From positions 515,957,207 to 516,021,206 of the forward strand of contig CM022297.1 in NCBI GenBank assembly GCA_011799875.1: 64,000 nucleotides of DNA, read 5' to 3'. The notes under the pieces are model-generated. The model made no database searches. It was not told where the DNA came from and saw only the letters and a program-made list of their open reading frames with translations. Positions 45,622 through 58,853 of the stretch are shown one piece after another. Both the position numbers and the translations under genes were made by a program. Every line of letters starts with the position of its first letter. Positions within the stretch are counted from its first letter, which is position 1. This DNA is from Thinopyrum elongatum (taxonomy: Eukaryota; Streptophyta; Magnoliopsida; Poales; Poaceae).

Positions 45622-46935
45622 CTTTCATTATGAATGAGATGTATGTTATGAATGTTGATAATAATATATTACCTCTGTGTTTACTTTCATAATTCATTTT
45701 AGAGTTTCATACACTCTAGCCCATTGCACAATGTTTGTTGCAAAAGAGTTGTTCATAAAAACAACAATTGTTGTTCAGTATTATGAATAACATGAAGGGC
45801 CATACTTCCATCCAAGATGGGATGTATGTTATGAATATTGATAGTAATATGATACATCCATAACACTGACGCTAAATGTCGTAAGACTAAGAGAATACCA
45901 CACAAGTGTGGCACTGCATTTGGTCACATTGGAGAAACCCGCATGGATAAATTCCATTATGATGGATTTTGAAGTCGTTTGATTTTGAATCATCTGACAC
46001 TTGCAACTTTCCTTCGAAAAGTGAAGTGACTGAAATACCTTTCACAGGCCATATGGAACGAGCAAAGAACTTATTGGTGATCATACATTTTGATGTATGT
46101 AGTCCGATAAATGTTGTTGCAAACAGTGGATTTGTCTACCTTCAAAAATGACTCAAGTAGATATATGGATATTTACTTGATGAGACGTAAGTCTGGATAT
46201 TTTGAAATCATTCATAAGGTTTTCAAAAATGAAGTAGAAGTTATTGTAACAAGAAAATTATGTTTCTACAATTCGATTGCAGAAAGGAAAATTTGAGTTA
46301 CAAGTTTAGCGAATGTCTGATGAGTTGTGAAAGGGGTTTCATAACTTGCACCTCCCGGAACACCACTGCAAGTGGAAAGTCCGTGAAGATGTAATCGAAC
46401 CATTTATGACATGGTAAGATCAAAGATGACATAAATAAATTTGCCATTATCCCCTTTAAAGAGTGATGCTTTAGAGACTACGGCTTTTACACTGAAAAGA
46501 GCTCCATCAGGTCTGTTGAAATGACGCCATGGTATGGTACACCCAACCATGTTATATCTTTTCTTAAACATTTGGAATATGGGGCTTGTGTAAAAGGTTA
46601 CAAACCTATTCCAAATCAGACAAGTGCTACTTTGTAGGTTATCCCAAAATGTTTGGTATTCCTCCCTCACTATACCGAGGCAAATAGGTTTGCCACAAAG
46701 GATGGTCTGCTTTTTGAAGAAAATGGTTCTTTCAAAAAGGTGAGTGGGAGAATAGTGCAACTCGACGAGATAAATAGTATCTTCGTCATCAGATCAAAGG
46801 AAAGAGACCTTGGAAGTAATTCCAGAGTTTCCTACTGCGACTGATACGGAAGTCTCTACAATAAAATGTATGGACTTCGGTCGAACTTGCAGCTGAACCA
46901 CGTAGGCAAGGCTCATGCAAACCTCTCAGGTGCGC
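45622..46935 (+). pseudogene. Integrase-region remnants, copia internal copy 1
   Basis: Resumes after L1. It carries decayed pre-integrase and integrase sequence (for example HMERAKNLLVIIHFDVCSP) and, past 46430, sequence not kept in copy 2, up to the insertion L2. Many stops. Confidence 0.7.
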
Positions 46936-49900
46936 TGTGGCACCCCGGCTCAGAGAAGACCGAGACGCCCCGTATTCCAGCCCAGGGACAAGTCCTCTGG
47001 AATACGGCACTGTTGGCATAGAACAAATCAGCTCTTTATTACAATGGATATGGTTACAAGGGGTATAAGGATTACATCGGCACGGCGACACTACGCCTGC
47101 CCGGGGTAGCTCGATGCTAACAGCGGAGTAACTCTCTCGGCAGCGGAACAACGACAGCGGTGATGGACTCCACTCCGCAGGGACTCTGGCTAGAACGCGC
47201 ATCCTAGGTCGCAAACTCGGGATCCTCGACAAGCAAGCAATCATGGCATGACCTGCAAACTGGCATGACACGCCAGGTGAGTACTTTGAATGTACTCGCA
47301 AGCTCACAGCAAACATGAGCATTAAGGCAAGACAACATCATAGCAGTCAAAATTAACAAGCATGGTTATCTAGCAAGATAACTTCTGAAGTAAATGCAGT
47401 AAGGTAAAGCATGTTTAACCCATACTCCGAATAACCTCAGGATCCAATCCGAACCTGTGCCAAGTCCAATCATGTGGTCATCCGACCACTCAGCTCATAG
47501 CCATCCCATGGCCAACATATCATATTCCTGATACCATCTGTGCCACCAGATTGACAAACTTACTCTCTTCCGGGTTGTCTCACAACCCTCAGAATACTCA
47601 TGATCCACCGAGTTCTTCCGATCATAAGACGAGTTCTTCCATCATTATCGTCACTACCATGGTTGACCACCTAGTGAGGTCTGGACGGACTGTCCAATCC
47701 CGTGGACACAGCTATTCGAATAGATTTTACACTCTGCAGAGGTTGCGCACTTTACCCACACTATGGAGCACTGACCTCGTGATCCCATTCGGGTGGACCA
47801 GCGTTACTCCAACGAAACCTACCTGACCCGTGACTCTCCCATCGTACCACCAGCATTCATTCTCCCCCAGAGTCCTGCCCTTGGTGGCCCCCTGTGTCAC
47901 CTCGTGACACCTGCCACCGTCATGGCCAAACTATACTGTCCCAAACGGGGACGCCGGCACAAAACTCAACTGGGCTCACAGGGTTATCGCCGTCTACCTG
48001 ATCAGGGCAGCACGCACGCATAACCCTCCCTGTCTGGAGGTACCGGTGAAAGAGCACGGAGCCAGACCAAGTCAAGGCCGTCCCATACCGACGAATGTGG
48101 CTGCACGGGTAAGCCCGGACAGGTGACTCAAGATCAACCATGAAGTATCCTATCTCCGAGTAATATTCTCTGTCATGGCTGACACTCCGATATCATAGCA
48201 ATCCAATAACCAATATGCTTAAGCCACTGCTACTAACTCATCTCCACGAACTGCCGGATGAAATCCAAAGTAATCATAGATAGTGATCTCAACATCATAG
48301 TATCAACAAGTGGGTAAATTACTAGTTGCTAACAATCCGGTACCCAATATGGTAGTCACCTATCCGAGAATTAACTCCAACTTTGCATAATCCAATTCAT
48401 TTCACAAAGAACTCATACTTGATGTTAAAGTAAATAGTTAAACTATGGTATTGCAATGCAATAATGCAGATGAGAGTTGTGGCTTGCCTGGGGATGAAGG
48501 AACCATCGGAAAGGAGTGCGGAGAGTCCGCGGAAACGATCGCCGGAGACAGTTCTCTCCCGGAGGGGCTGTTTACGGGCAAGGGCAAAATGTTCATTTTC
48601 ACGGTGGGACCACATAGTGAAAATGATACCAACAGAACGGGCTCGACGAAACAAAGACGTGGGCGTTGGAATCACCTCATTTGGAGTGGTGAACAAAAAG
48701 TTATGATCAGAGAAGTGCCAGGGACCAATCTATAAAAATACATATACAAATAGGTCCCTGAGTGGTTAAACTGAAAACGCACTTTCTGAAAATATGCTTT
48801 CCCGAAGGGAAGGCGCCTTCTGGCCCGAAGAAGAGGAAATACACTTTCGATAAGGGAAAGCGTACTCCGCGGAGTGCGTCTCCACTTATCCTACATGGCA
48901 GTGGCGGGACCGGGGCTTGGGTCGCTGACGCGTGGGTCCCGCGTGGCTTCTCTCTCTCCTCCTCGTTCCTTCTTCTTCCTCCCATTGCCTCCCCGACAGA
49001 AGTAGAGATGGGGGCAGGGGAGGGGCGACCGGCGTCGGCCCCTGGTGGCTCCGGCCACCTCGGGCTCAGGCGAGACCGCCAGCGGGCTTGGGTGGTGGAT
49101 CCACGCTCGTCTGGATGCAGTAGCCGTGCCGGGGCGGGCTAGGACGAGGGCGACCCGCGGGGACAGAGAGCAGAGGAGGCGCGGCCATTCTTGAGGGCGA
49201 GGCCACGGCGCACCCGAAGAGAAGGAGGAGGGCGGAGGAGCTTCGGTGGGCTGTGGGTGTTGCTCTGGTGGTGGAAGGAGGGAGAATGGGACTTCGACGG
49301 GCTCAAATTTAGGAGGAAGAGGCCGGCAGCCATGGCAGTGGTGGGAGGCGAGGAGAGGTTCCGAGGCTCGGGCGAGAGATTGGGGAGGCGTAGGGGAGCG
49401 AGGCGGAGCTGGTGGTAAGCTCGGGAAGGCGCGGAGTGGCCTTATATAGGCGCAGCGAGCTCGCCGGATAAGCTCGACCGCGGTGGCGAGCTTATCCGCG
49501 CACTGGCGCGTGCGGGTGGCGTGGCTGGCGGTTTGCGGCCTTCGGGGAGCTTCGCGGGGGAGTGGAGAAGGCAGCAGCAGCTTCGGGAGCGCTCGAGGAG
49601 GAGGGGGCATAGGAAAACAACAACGGCGGTCATGGGAAGAATAGTGGCGGAGCTCGTCGCGGCGCGTCGGAGAAGAAACTGGAGTGGGAGAGGCTTCCAG
49701 GAGATGGGCGACGACGAGGCGAAGCCTCTGGACAAGAAGAGGTGGCAAGGGAGCGAAGGAACAGACGAAACCAAGCGGTTTCATCACCAGAGCGCGCGGA
49801 CTGGCATGCCAAACGCGTGGTCACCGCATGCACTGGTGCACGGGGTGCACCCTGACCGGCCAAATCATGTCTAGAGTGTTGTCCCTCCAAGGCACAGTCT

Positions 49901-51125
49901 CAGGGAGGTGATGGCTCTATGGAACTCACTGAGGTTGGATGGGAGGGTTCATCTGAAGTTTGCTGTAGCAAACTTGGGCATGAAGCTGTGATCAATAGGA
50001 AAGGGATAAGAGCCAAGTGTGATGTCTGGGAGGTTTAGGGTAGGAAGTACTATGATCCTGTGAAGTTTGAGAAGACAAGGACCAAGATTTAATAGGGTTG
50101 CTTTGCAACTGAGCAATCTGGTCCAGAAAACCAATCTTGATGTTCCACTCACATAGAGTAGCCAATTGGGCTGAATTTGGGCATAGGATGATGATTTGGT
50201 CATATGAGAGTGCCATAAAAATTTCATGCCATTTGGACAAGCCAAAATGGTACTTCCTTCACAGCTATCCTCTCTGACCAGAATCTTAGAAAAATTCTAA
50301 GGAATTATTGAGAATATGAAATGAGCCCAAATCTTGTGGAGATAGGTTATATGGGTAGAAGAATGCTCTGGTAAATTTTCAGCAAGTATGGAGCAATATA
50401 AAATATAGTTGCTTCACAATGTGAAAATCTGACCAGAAACCAAGATTTGATGCTATGCTCACATAGTTGATTGGATAGGGTTGAAACTTGGTGGACAGTC
50501 ATGATTTGAGCATATAAAGATGCTTGCAAAATTTCAACTCATTTGGATACACCTATCTAGCACTTGCTTCACAAAGCTTCCAGTTGACCAGAAACTTTGG
50601 AAATTAGCCAAGGAAGAATTAATGTCCAAATGAAGTTGAATTTTGGCATGTAGCAATGATATGGATAGTAAAGAATGCCCAAAAAGTTTGAGACCAAGCA
50701 AGCAAATATAGAGGGTACTTGCTTCTCAACTTGGCAGATAGGGCAGAATCAGAAAAGGAATATTTGTGAAATATATTTGAACATGGCAAGGATGGGTTTT
50801 GACATATTAGTGGAAGACATGACCCAAACAATTTATGAGAATTATTTGGGAATTTTTGGAATGATGGAAATGTGGGTTGCTTCACAACCCAGAGCAAACA
50901 GGGTTATTCCTTTAATAGAAAAAGGAATATTCCCAAGGAAAAGAATATTGGGATTGGTCCAAGATGAAAATGGCAAGGTCTTGGGATGGTTTTGAGGTTG
51001 GCAAGCCACTTGGGAAGAAGAATGAAGGGTGATCCGTCCAGGTTGCAAGACTACTGAGCCACAGAAAAGCGAATCCGGACCAAAATCAAAAGAAAAAGAA
51101 AAAGGGCAAAATCCAGGGTGTTACA
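46936..51125 (-). mobile_element. Long LTR-like insertion L2 (4190 bp), TSD TGCGC, inverted relative to L1
   Basis: Plus-strand ends TGTGGCACCCCGGCTCAG and GGGTGTTACA; target duplication TGCGC (46931-46935 and 51126-51130). Read on minus it starts TGTAACACCC and ends GCCGGGGTGCCACA, the same end pattern as L1. A TATA box (CCTATATAAGG on minus, about 49440-49450) precedes a GC-rich leader (48900-49440). A 298-codon minus frame there is Pro/Arg/Ser-rich and looks compositional. No gag-pol, so probably a solo LTR. Confidence 0.7.
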
Positions 51126-51130
51126 TGCGC

Positions 51131-52755
51131 AAACGAGATATTGTTGTTAGACAACAGTATACCTACAATACACAAGGAAGCGTTGATGGGCCCTGACTCC
51201 GGAATTGGCTAAATGCCAATACAATCTGAGATAGTTTCCATATAAATGATTCAAGATTAAAATCTTGATACACCTTTCGGAAGACTTAGAGTCTAACGAA
51301 TATTTATGGAACTAAAAACTGATACGGATAAAAATGTTTTATCCATAAAGCTCGACTTGTTGAAATAACAAGTTCAAGGAGTTGACTACGATGAGGATGT
51401 TTCACCGTAGCGATGCTTAAAGTCGGTTCGGGTTGAACTAGCAATTAATACATATTTCAAATCATGAGATATGAAACATGGATGACAAAAGGATTTCCAT
51501 CTGATGGAAATGAAACCAAGGACTTGCATGTGTTACAGTCCAAGGTATTTTGTCATTCCAGAGGATGCTAGTGAGTGTGCAAACTTCAAAGTTCCAGCAA
51601 TGGACAGAAGAGAGCAAAATGGAGTTGGAATCTTCGTGTTTTGATAAAATGGTCAAAAGGGTTTTGACTTCATCAATGGGTAACGAAGATGCTTGTGATT
51701 CAAGAAAGTAAGTGGAAGCATAATAATATTTCTAAAAATGTTGTGTGCTTGACATATTGTTAATTGGAAATAAATTTCTTGACACGAATTAGGACTTCAT
51801 TTAAAAATAGTTTTTCGATGAAGTGCTTGGGCTAAATAGCCTTTATATTAGGCATGATGATCTATGGAGATAGATTTACCTAATGGGGATGAGCAAAGAT
51901 ACATATTGACAAAATGCTAAAACTTTTTAGCATTTAAAACGCCAAGGAGTGATTCTTCCCGAAGTCACATGGAAATAGTTTTGCAAGACTCGGTGTCCCA
52001 AAACACTGATAAGCAAAATACATGATGGAGATTCCACACACTCTTGTGTTTGGATTAATCATGTATTCCATGGTATGTAAAACAACCAGATATGTCCAAT
52101 ACTCCCAAAGTTGTTGCGAGTATAGATACTAAAGTGATCAAAAGTACTGATCATGGGACAACAGTGAAAAAGGGTCATTGAGTACTAGAGTAGTACTGAT
52201 GACATGTTTGCTCGCAAGCAGAGATTATGAAGTGCTCGTTGTAAATAATTACATCGATACAGTCTTCATCAATGCTCCATGCGATTTTTGATTTAAGTTA
52301 AGCATTTTGTGTAATACACAATACGGTGGCACGGTAGTTGTAAATTGTTCCAAACAAGTTACTGTGGCGAATTCTATAACAGAGGCGAAGTATGTTGCCG
52401 CTTTTAAAAGCGACAAAGAAGATGTTGAATCATATACTTCATTCATGAACTTAGTATGGTTCCAAGATGGCTTTTGTCAATGGGACACTACTGCAGGTAG
52501 TTGCTCCATAACTCAGTCTGAGGAATCCAGGTTCGACCTGTGATTCACATACATACAAAGCCAAGACCACACAAAATATGAATTTTGTGAAAGCGTGAAA
52601 ACGCGAGGATATGCAAAGATACACACGGAGCTGAAGTCGTCAGATCCGTTGGACATCAGGCTATACCACAAGCGAAGCATATTTACACCGGTGTGCCACA
52701 GGTGTGAAGTGCATTAGCATTAATTAGCTTATTGACTCTAGTGCAAGTGAGAGTC
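51131..52755 (+). pseudogene. RT and RNase H remnants, copia internal copy 1
   Basis: Decayed copia pol 3' part. Around 52320-52440 an RNase H motif remains (CSKQVTVANSITEAKYVAA). The polypurine side GTGCAAGTGAGAGTC precedes LTR2. No frame is intact. Confidence 0.7.
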
Positions 52756-54908
52756 TGTAGGAGATATGCCCTAGAGGCAATAATAGATGTTATTATTTAT
52801 CTCCATGCTCATAATTAGGTTTATGTTCCATGCTATAACTGCTATGGTTCTCGAGTCTACAATAATCACGAGGCTCGGAGGAAGACTCATATGCACGTGT
52901 GAAATAATAAACGGTAAAATGTATTCCTAGTCTAGCCTCTAAGACTAGCTCAAGTGTTGCACGATGGTTCTGTTTTCTTGATCATGGGCATGTCTATGCC
53001 AGCAACTTTGAGGGCACAATGTTAGAAGAACATTTGTATTAAATCAACCCGAATTGATGTTATGCTATGAGAATACATTCGTCACAAGTTAATGGTTAAT
53101 AACACAGAGATGGTTAACGTTTGCATGATTCCTTAGACCATGAGAGTATCGAGTTTCTTCATGCTTGCTTCATGAACTTTGGGGTTTGTTAAACGTCATC
53201 CGTAAATGGGTGGCTATTACGGCGGCTTACAGGTTCATGGAAAAGTGTGTCAAGTAACTTGATAGCTCAAGATTGGGATTTGCTCCTCCGACGATGGAGA
53301 GATATCTCTGGGCCCTCTCGGTGTTACGGTATCCATCATCGTCTAGCCAGACACTTTGTGATTTGATCACGGGGTTGCCGGAACACGGTAACGAGAAAAG
53401 AGAACAATACCGGTAATGAGGTAACTGGCTTAGTGGACAAGTTGTTGATCCACGGGGATGCCAACATGTCTGACCTCGGGTATTTGTAACATATCGCGAA
53501 GCAACAGGAATAGCACACGGCAACTGGAGGTTCACTCGAATATTCATTCTTGTGGGTATAGGGGTAAATATGGGTGTCCACGGCTCTGATGCTAATCATT
53601 GATTGGAAAGTGTTCCGGTCATGTCTATACTTCACCGAACCTATAGGGTAACACTCTTAAGGGTTATCTATCTGCTGAATACTAGACAGGGAGTCTGAGA
53701 GAAAATCACCGAAAAAGTTTCGGAGACAACAGAAGAGTTCCGGAGAGAGAACACCGAAAGAGTTTCGGTAAAACTGAAATGTTGTTTTGGAATATACTAT
53801 TAGGTCAAAAAGAGTTTCGGCACCGCCTGGAAATTCTCAGAGGGTGCCAGAATTGGTCTGGGAACTTCTGGGAATTTTCGGAGAAAAAAACCGGAAATGT
53901 TCTGGAGCTGCCGTAACCGCTGTTGTTGCTTTTCGCTGATGAAAACCACCATACCGGAAATATTTCAGAACATGCCTTGAATAATTTTAGAGGGTGCCGG
54001 AAATGTTCTGGGACCTTCCGGATTTAAAAAAAATGTTCGCGGAAAACATCTTGTCTCAGCGTGAGGGGACAAGATGCCACGAATCGGGGGTTGCTTGTTT
54101 GGTGGCTTTTTGTCTAGGGAGCATCCATGTTTCTAGGAGACATGTTGGTGGCTTGTTGGGGGGCCCCCATGGGGGGGACAATGTGTTGGGCTGCCATGGT
54201 GGTGTCGCCCTTAGGGGCCCCACTTGCATTACCATTTTACCCTTCATGTGGGACATGTAGCATGGGTATTTTGGTATTTCCTCCACCACCCCACCCCTTG
54301 CCTTGGCCTATAAAAGGAGGAGAAGGGGCTGCCATTCTCCTCATCCCTTGCTCTCATACACATGCCATGCATTATCTGGCTTCTTCTCTCCCTCCACGAA
54401 AAGAGTTTCGTAGAGCCGAAAGGCTGTCTGGGTTCCGGTGGGAACTAGTTTTGGACAGCGAAGCCCTGCCGGTAGATGACACCGTATGTGTGCAACCCCG
54501 TAGAGAGGTCGTAGTTTCGATCTTTGTGCCTGAGGGGCTGTTTTGAGAGTGCCTCCCGAAGGGCTATCCAAGTGACGGTCCGAGTTCTGTGAGTCCTCTC
54601 GAAGGGCTGCCCGAGTGACCGTCCGAGTTTTGAGGGTCCTCCCGAAGGGCTGTCCGCGACACCGTCCGGGGGACTGTTCGACCGCCTCCCGGAGGACTGT
54701 CCGAGGGGCAGATGAGGGAGTACATCCTCGCGGTTGGGAGGTTGTAAATCCTAGCTGCGGGGATCTGCACTGCCGATCGTCATCGACTCTACTTCCGCTG
54801 CGCTACTAGTCGGTAACGAAAAGATCAAACCTTGTATGCAGTCTCCATAGTGGTCCTGGGCTGGTGCGTAGGTCAGAAATTTTTTGTTTTCTGCCGCGTT
54901 ACCCTACA
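52756..54908 (+). repeat. LTR2 of copia array (2153 bp)
   Basis: Partner of 36936-39093, with a TATAAAA at about 54309 and the same post-TATA tandem repeats from about 54552. It has a polypurine side on its left and a primer-binding site on its right, so it belongs to two internal regions at once. Confidence 0.9.
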
Positions 54909-57900
54909 GTGGCATCATGAGCCATGCTATGCGTAGATGCAGGTTGCGATCTAGAATACATGAGATGTATGGGTGTTGCACAATATAATTAGGTAGTAGA
55001 TGAGTTCTATTACTGAAAATTATTTATGCGGGTAGCATATGAAATCTGTTACCCGATATTCTTGTTGCTTCCCTGGAATTTGCATATTTCTGATCTTGAT
55101 AACAGCATGGTGGAGTTTCAATGTTCTGGCAATCTGCGATCCTGATTGATCAACGAAGTGCTAACAGTTCATTGAATTCCATCGTAGTTAAAAAGAAAGA
55201 TGAAATTTCGCAGACGAAAGGGCAATGCAGATATGATCTGCACGGGGGTCATGCATATGACGAAGTTCAGTATGGGGCTCGAGATTTTATTATCTCGTGT
55301 TTCATACACCCCGCGAAGTTAATCTAGCGCTTGAATTATCATACTTGATGATGGACGTTGGTAGCTTCGGTTTGTTTCAAAACCTTAGAAGCCACGTAAA
55401 ACAAGTTTTTGCATGAACCGATTAGAGGCGTCTAACTTGGTTTTGCAGGAGGGTTTGCATGTGCATGTGATGTGGTATAGCAGTGCTCATAATAATTTGA
55501 TTATGTATGAGATGACTATATGATGTAATTAACATGACCTGCGTGTCATGATTCGGCATGATGGCTGGAGCCATATGATTGCACTTTAATGACCTGCGTG
55601 TCAACCTTAAGTAATGCATTTATTTTATCTGCTATGGAGATAGCAATATTATCTGGTGCATCGACAAGGTGGTGGCAATCTTCGCGAAGGTGAACGCCGA
55701 CGCGAATGCCGAAGACGAAGAAATACAAGACTTCTCCGTCAGAAAGGGCTATACCATATTATGCTATTATGAATTGCCTGAGATGTTTATCCCTTTGATG
55801 CACCCTTCTTGATTGCGCAGTAGTCGCTTTTATTAGGGTGATCTCTCACTTAAAATATCAAGTAGTCAGTGTTCTCCCAAGTGTAGCACCGTCACGGCAC
55901 CTATCTTTTCGGGGTGCGCCGTGTCACACGGGTATGAACGATTAGAGAATTGTGAGGCGGGTGAGTTGAGACCTCGCAGCGAGATCACTTGGTTGTCTTG
56001 ACATTCAGGCATGACCGTCATGAGCTCCGAACACACGCATCGAAAGATGAACAAGAGTCACATAGAGATGTGATTGGCAAGTTGGCCTACCGGTTGAGAT
56101 TTTCGTCATCAGTGGTGTTACACCAATGGCGAACAATTGAAATGCGGGTCTTGAATCACTCACAATCAATTATGAGAGATATTGATTTGAGTGGGCGCGC
56201 GCTGTAGAATTAACTTGTTTAATTCTTAGTGCAATTAATTGTGAACACTGTCTAAGTGTTATATGCATAGTAGTTGTAGAATAATGGCTCGCGTTTCCAC
56301 CTTCCCTATTAAAATTGAATAGCTGTTAAATATCTGGTTAAAACTTTACGGTTGGTAACGTAATGTGAGGATTGTCCTCAAGAGTGCCAAGAAGGATTTT
56401 TGTCCTATCGCATACTTTCGTTAGCCTCCCGCTAATGCTATGGATGATGAGACTCTCATCCTTTGATCCAAGAGCCAGAATTCCGTTTCAGTCAAAGTGC
56501 AATATGTTTGCTACCGTGAGACCCAAACTTCCAAAGTTTTGGGATAGTTATGTGATATTCATGGAATCTGAAAATCCTTTTCAGAGACAGACAAAAGCTA
56601 AAAGATATGAAATATCCAAAGCAATGTTTGTTTGCAAACTATTAGTAAAGGTGTTTACTATGCATTAGACTGATAAAAGAGGGATCCGGTAGAACGCCTG
56701 TCATGTAAATGAAGGTGAATAAAACAACAACTTAAAGAGAAGGAAGTGTCCGAAGGGTGTTAGTGAAACTTTCACGCCTAGGAAGTCCGGGGCTAACGCC
56801 ACTCTTAAGTTGGGTGATTCTTCTGAGAGTAGGAGAAATACTGAAAGATAAACTGTTAGAAGTATAAAGGCAGAAAGAAAGAAGACTGGAATATCCAGCT
56901 CATTTATGAATGTCATACAAGTTTTTGATGTATAGAAGGCTGGTCAAAGATATAGTTCTTGGGAATTATGGTTAACATGTTAGTCACTAATTCTTGGGTA
57001 TTGTGAGTTAATCACAAAGATACCCGCTCGATTGCATTCTTTTGCAACTCGATGTAAGAACTACTATGGCCTAAAAGACTAGCCAGGAATGAGGTTTAGA
57101 TACACGCAGGGAACATAGTAAATGTTACTATACCTTCCATCGGTGTATTCCCTATGTATTTACTTTCATAATTCATTTTAGAGTTTCACACTCTAGCCCT
57201 TTGCATAAGGTATCTTGCAAGAAGGTTGTTCATAAGAGAACTTTTGATGTTCGGTGTTATGGATAACATAAGGGCCATACTTTCATTATGAATGAGATGT
57301 ATGTTATGAATGTTGATAATAATATATTACCTCTGTGTTTACTTTCATAATTCATTTTAGAGTTTCATACACTCTAGCCCATTGCACAATGTTTGTTGCA
57401 AAAGAGTTGTTCATAAAAACAACAATTGTTGTTCAGTATTATGAATAACATGAAGGGCCACACTTCCATCCAAGATGGGATGTATGTTATGAATATTGAT
57501 AGTAATATGATACATCCATAACACTGACGCTAAATGTCGTAAGACTAAGAGAATACCACACAAGTGTGGCACTGCATTTGGTCACATTGGAGAAACCCGC
57601 ATGGATAAATTCCATTATGATGGATTTTGAAGGCGTTTGATTTTGAATCATCTGACACTTGCAACTTTCCTTCGAAAAGTGAAGTGACTGAAATACCGTT
57701 CACAGGCCATAAGGAACAAGCAAAGAACTTATTGGTGATCATACATTTTGATGTATGTAGTCCGATAAATGTTGTTGCAAATAGTGGATTTGTCTACCTT
57801 CAAAAATGACTCAAGTAGATATATGGATATTTACTTGATGAGACGTAAGTCAGGATCTTTTGAAATCATTCATAAGATTTTCAAAAATGAAGTAGAAGTT

Positions 57901-58080
57901 ATTGTAACAAGAAAATTATGTTTCTACAATTCGATTGCAGAAAGGAAAATTTGAGTTACAAGTTTAGCGAATGTCTGATGAGTTGTGAAAGGGGTTTCAT
58001 AACTTGCACCTCCCGGAACACCACTGCAAGTGGAAAGTCCGTGAAGATGTAATCGAACCATTTATGACATGGTAAGATCA
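54909..58080 (+). pseudogene. Copia internal copy 2, truncated
   Basis: Collinear with copy 1 up to the GATCAA at 58076-58081 (46419-46424 in copy 1), without the L1 insertion. It contains an internal direct duplication of about 180 bp (units from 57158 and 57338). gag and integrase remnants are as broken as in copy 1. Confidence 0.8.
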
Positions 58081-58287
58081 AGTTGAGACCTCGTAGCGAG
58101 ATCACTTAGTTGTTTATCTTGCTTAGCATAAGTTGTTGGTGCACATAGGTGAGCCTAGTTGTTGTAGGTTTTGTGCTTGACAAATTAATCGCTAGGTTTA
58201 TTCCGCATTTGTTCAAGCCTAAACCGTAATTATTTTAAAGCGCCTATTCACCCCCCCTCTAGGCGACATCCACGATCTTTCAGCAAT

Positions 58288-58853
58288 GGAGCGAGCTAAT
58301 GACTTATTGGAAATAATACATACCGATGTATGTGGTCCGATGAGTATTGAAGCACGCGGTGGGTATCATTATTTTCTGACCTTCATAGATGATTTGAGCA
58401 GATATGGGTATATCTACTTAATGAAACACAAGTCTGAAACATTTGAAAAGTTCAAAGAATTTTAGAGTAAAGTGGGGAATCATCGTAACAAGAAAATAAA
58501 GTTTCTACGATTTGGTCGCGGAGGCAAATATTTGAGTTACAAGTTTGGCCTTCATATAAAACAATGTGGAATAGTTTCACAACTCACGCCACCTGGAACA
58601 CCACAACGTAATGGTGTGTCCGAACGTCGTAATCGTACTTTATTAGATTTGGTGCGTTCTATGATGTCTCTTACCGATTTGCCACTATCGTTTTCGGGTT
58701 ATGCATTAGAGACAGCCGCATTCACGTTAAATAGGGCATCGTCTAAATCCGTTGAGATGACATCGTATGAACTGTGGTTTGGCAAGAAACCTAAGCTGTC
58801 ATTTCCTAAAAGTTTGGGGAAGCGACGCTTATGTCAAAAGGCTTCAGCCAGAT
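58288..58853 (+). pseudogene. Integrase of Angela-type element, second catalytic Asp lost
   Basis: Continues from 34455. The first catalytic Asp is present (IIHTDVCGP), but the second, normally in a LRSDRGGEY-type motif, is replaced (LRFGRGGKY). The Glu is kept (NGVSERRNRTLLD). A TAG near 58464 and a frameshift near 58830 add damage. Confidence 0.85.

Larger units (their letters stand above)
36936..58080 (+). mobile_element. Copia array: LTR-internal-LTR-internal, truncated at right
   Basis: LTR1 36936-39093, internal copy 1 39094-52755 (with two insertions), LTR2 52756-54908, internal copy 2 54909-58080. LTRs open TGTAGGAGATATGCCCTAG and close CCCTACA; the primer site GTGGCATCATGAGCC follows each. 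The element is a BARE/Angela relative with longer LTRs. The right end has no third LTR: the copy stops inside the integrase region and joins solo-LTR sequence directly. Confidence 0.85.
34456..58282 (+). mobile_element. Solo LTR of a long-LTR retrotransposon, interrupted by a copia array
   Basis: Left part 34456-36935, right part about 58081-58282. It starts TGAAAGGACATGCGG and ends CACGATCTTTCA. Perfect 5-bp target duplications GCAAT (34451-34455 and 58283-58287) flank it, and removing it rejoins the Angela integrase. There is no internal domain, so it is best read as a solo LTR. Its end resembles LTRs that are followed by a TTGGTATCAGAGC primer site. The right part is only about 200 bp, so some of the LTR may have been deleted. 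Confidence 0.8.

Noticed and set aside
46789..47322. 177-codon minus ORF
   Set aside because: It spans the L2 boundary at 46936, joining two unrelated elements, so it is a chance frame.
48891..49787. 298-codon Pro/Ser/Arg-rich minus ORF
   Set aside because: It crosses the LTR's TATA box region and has no domain. Best explained by GC-rich leader composition.
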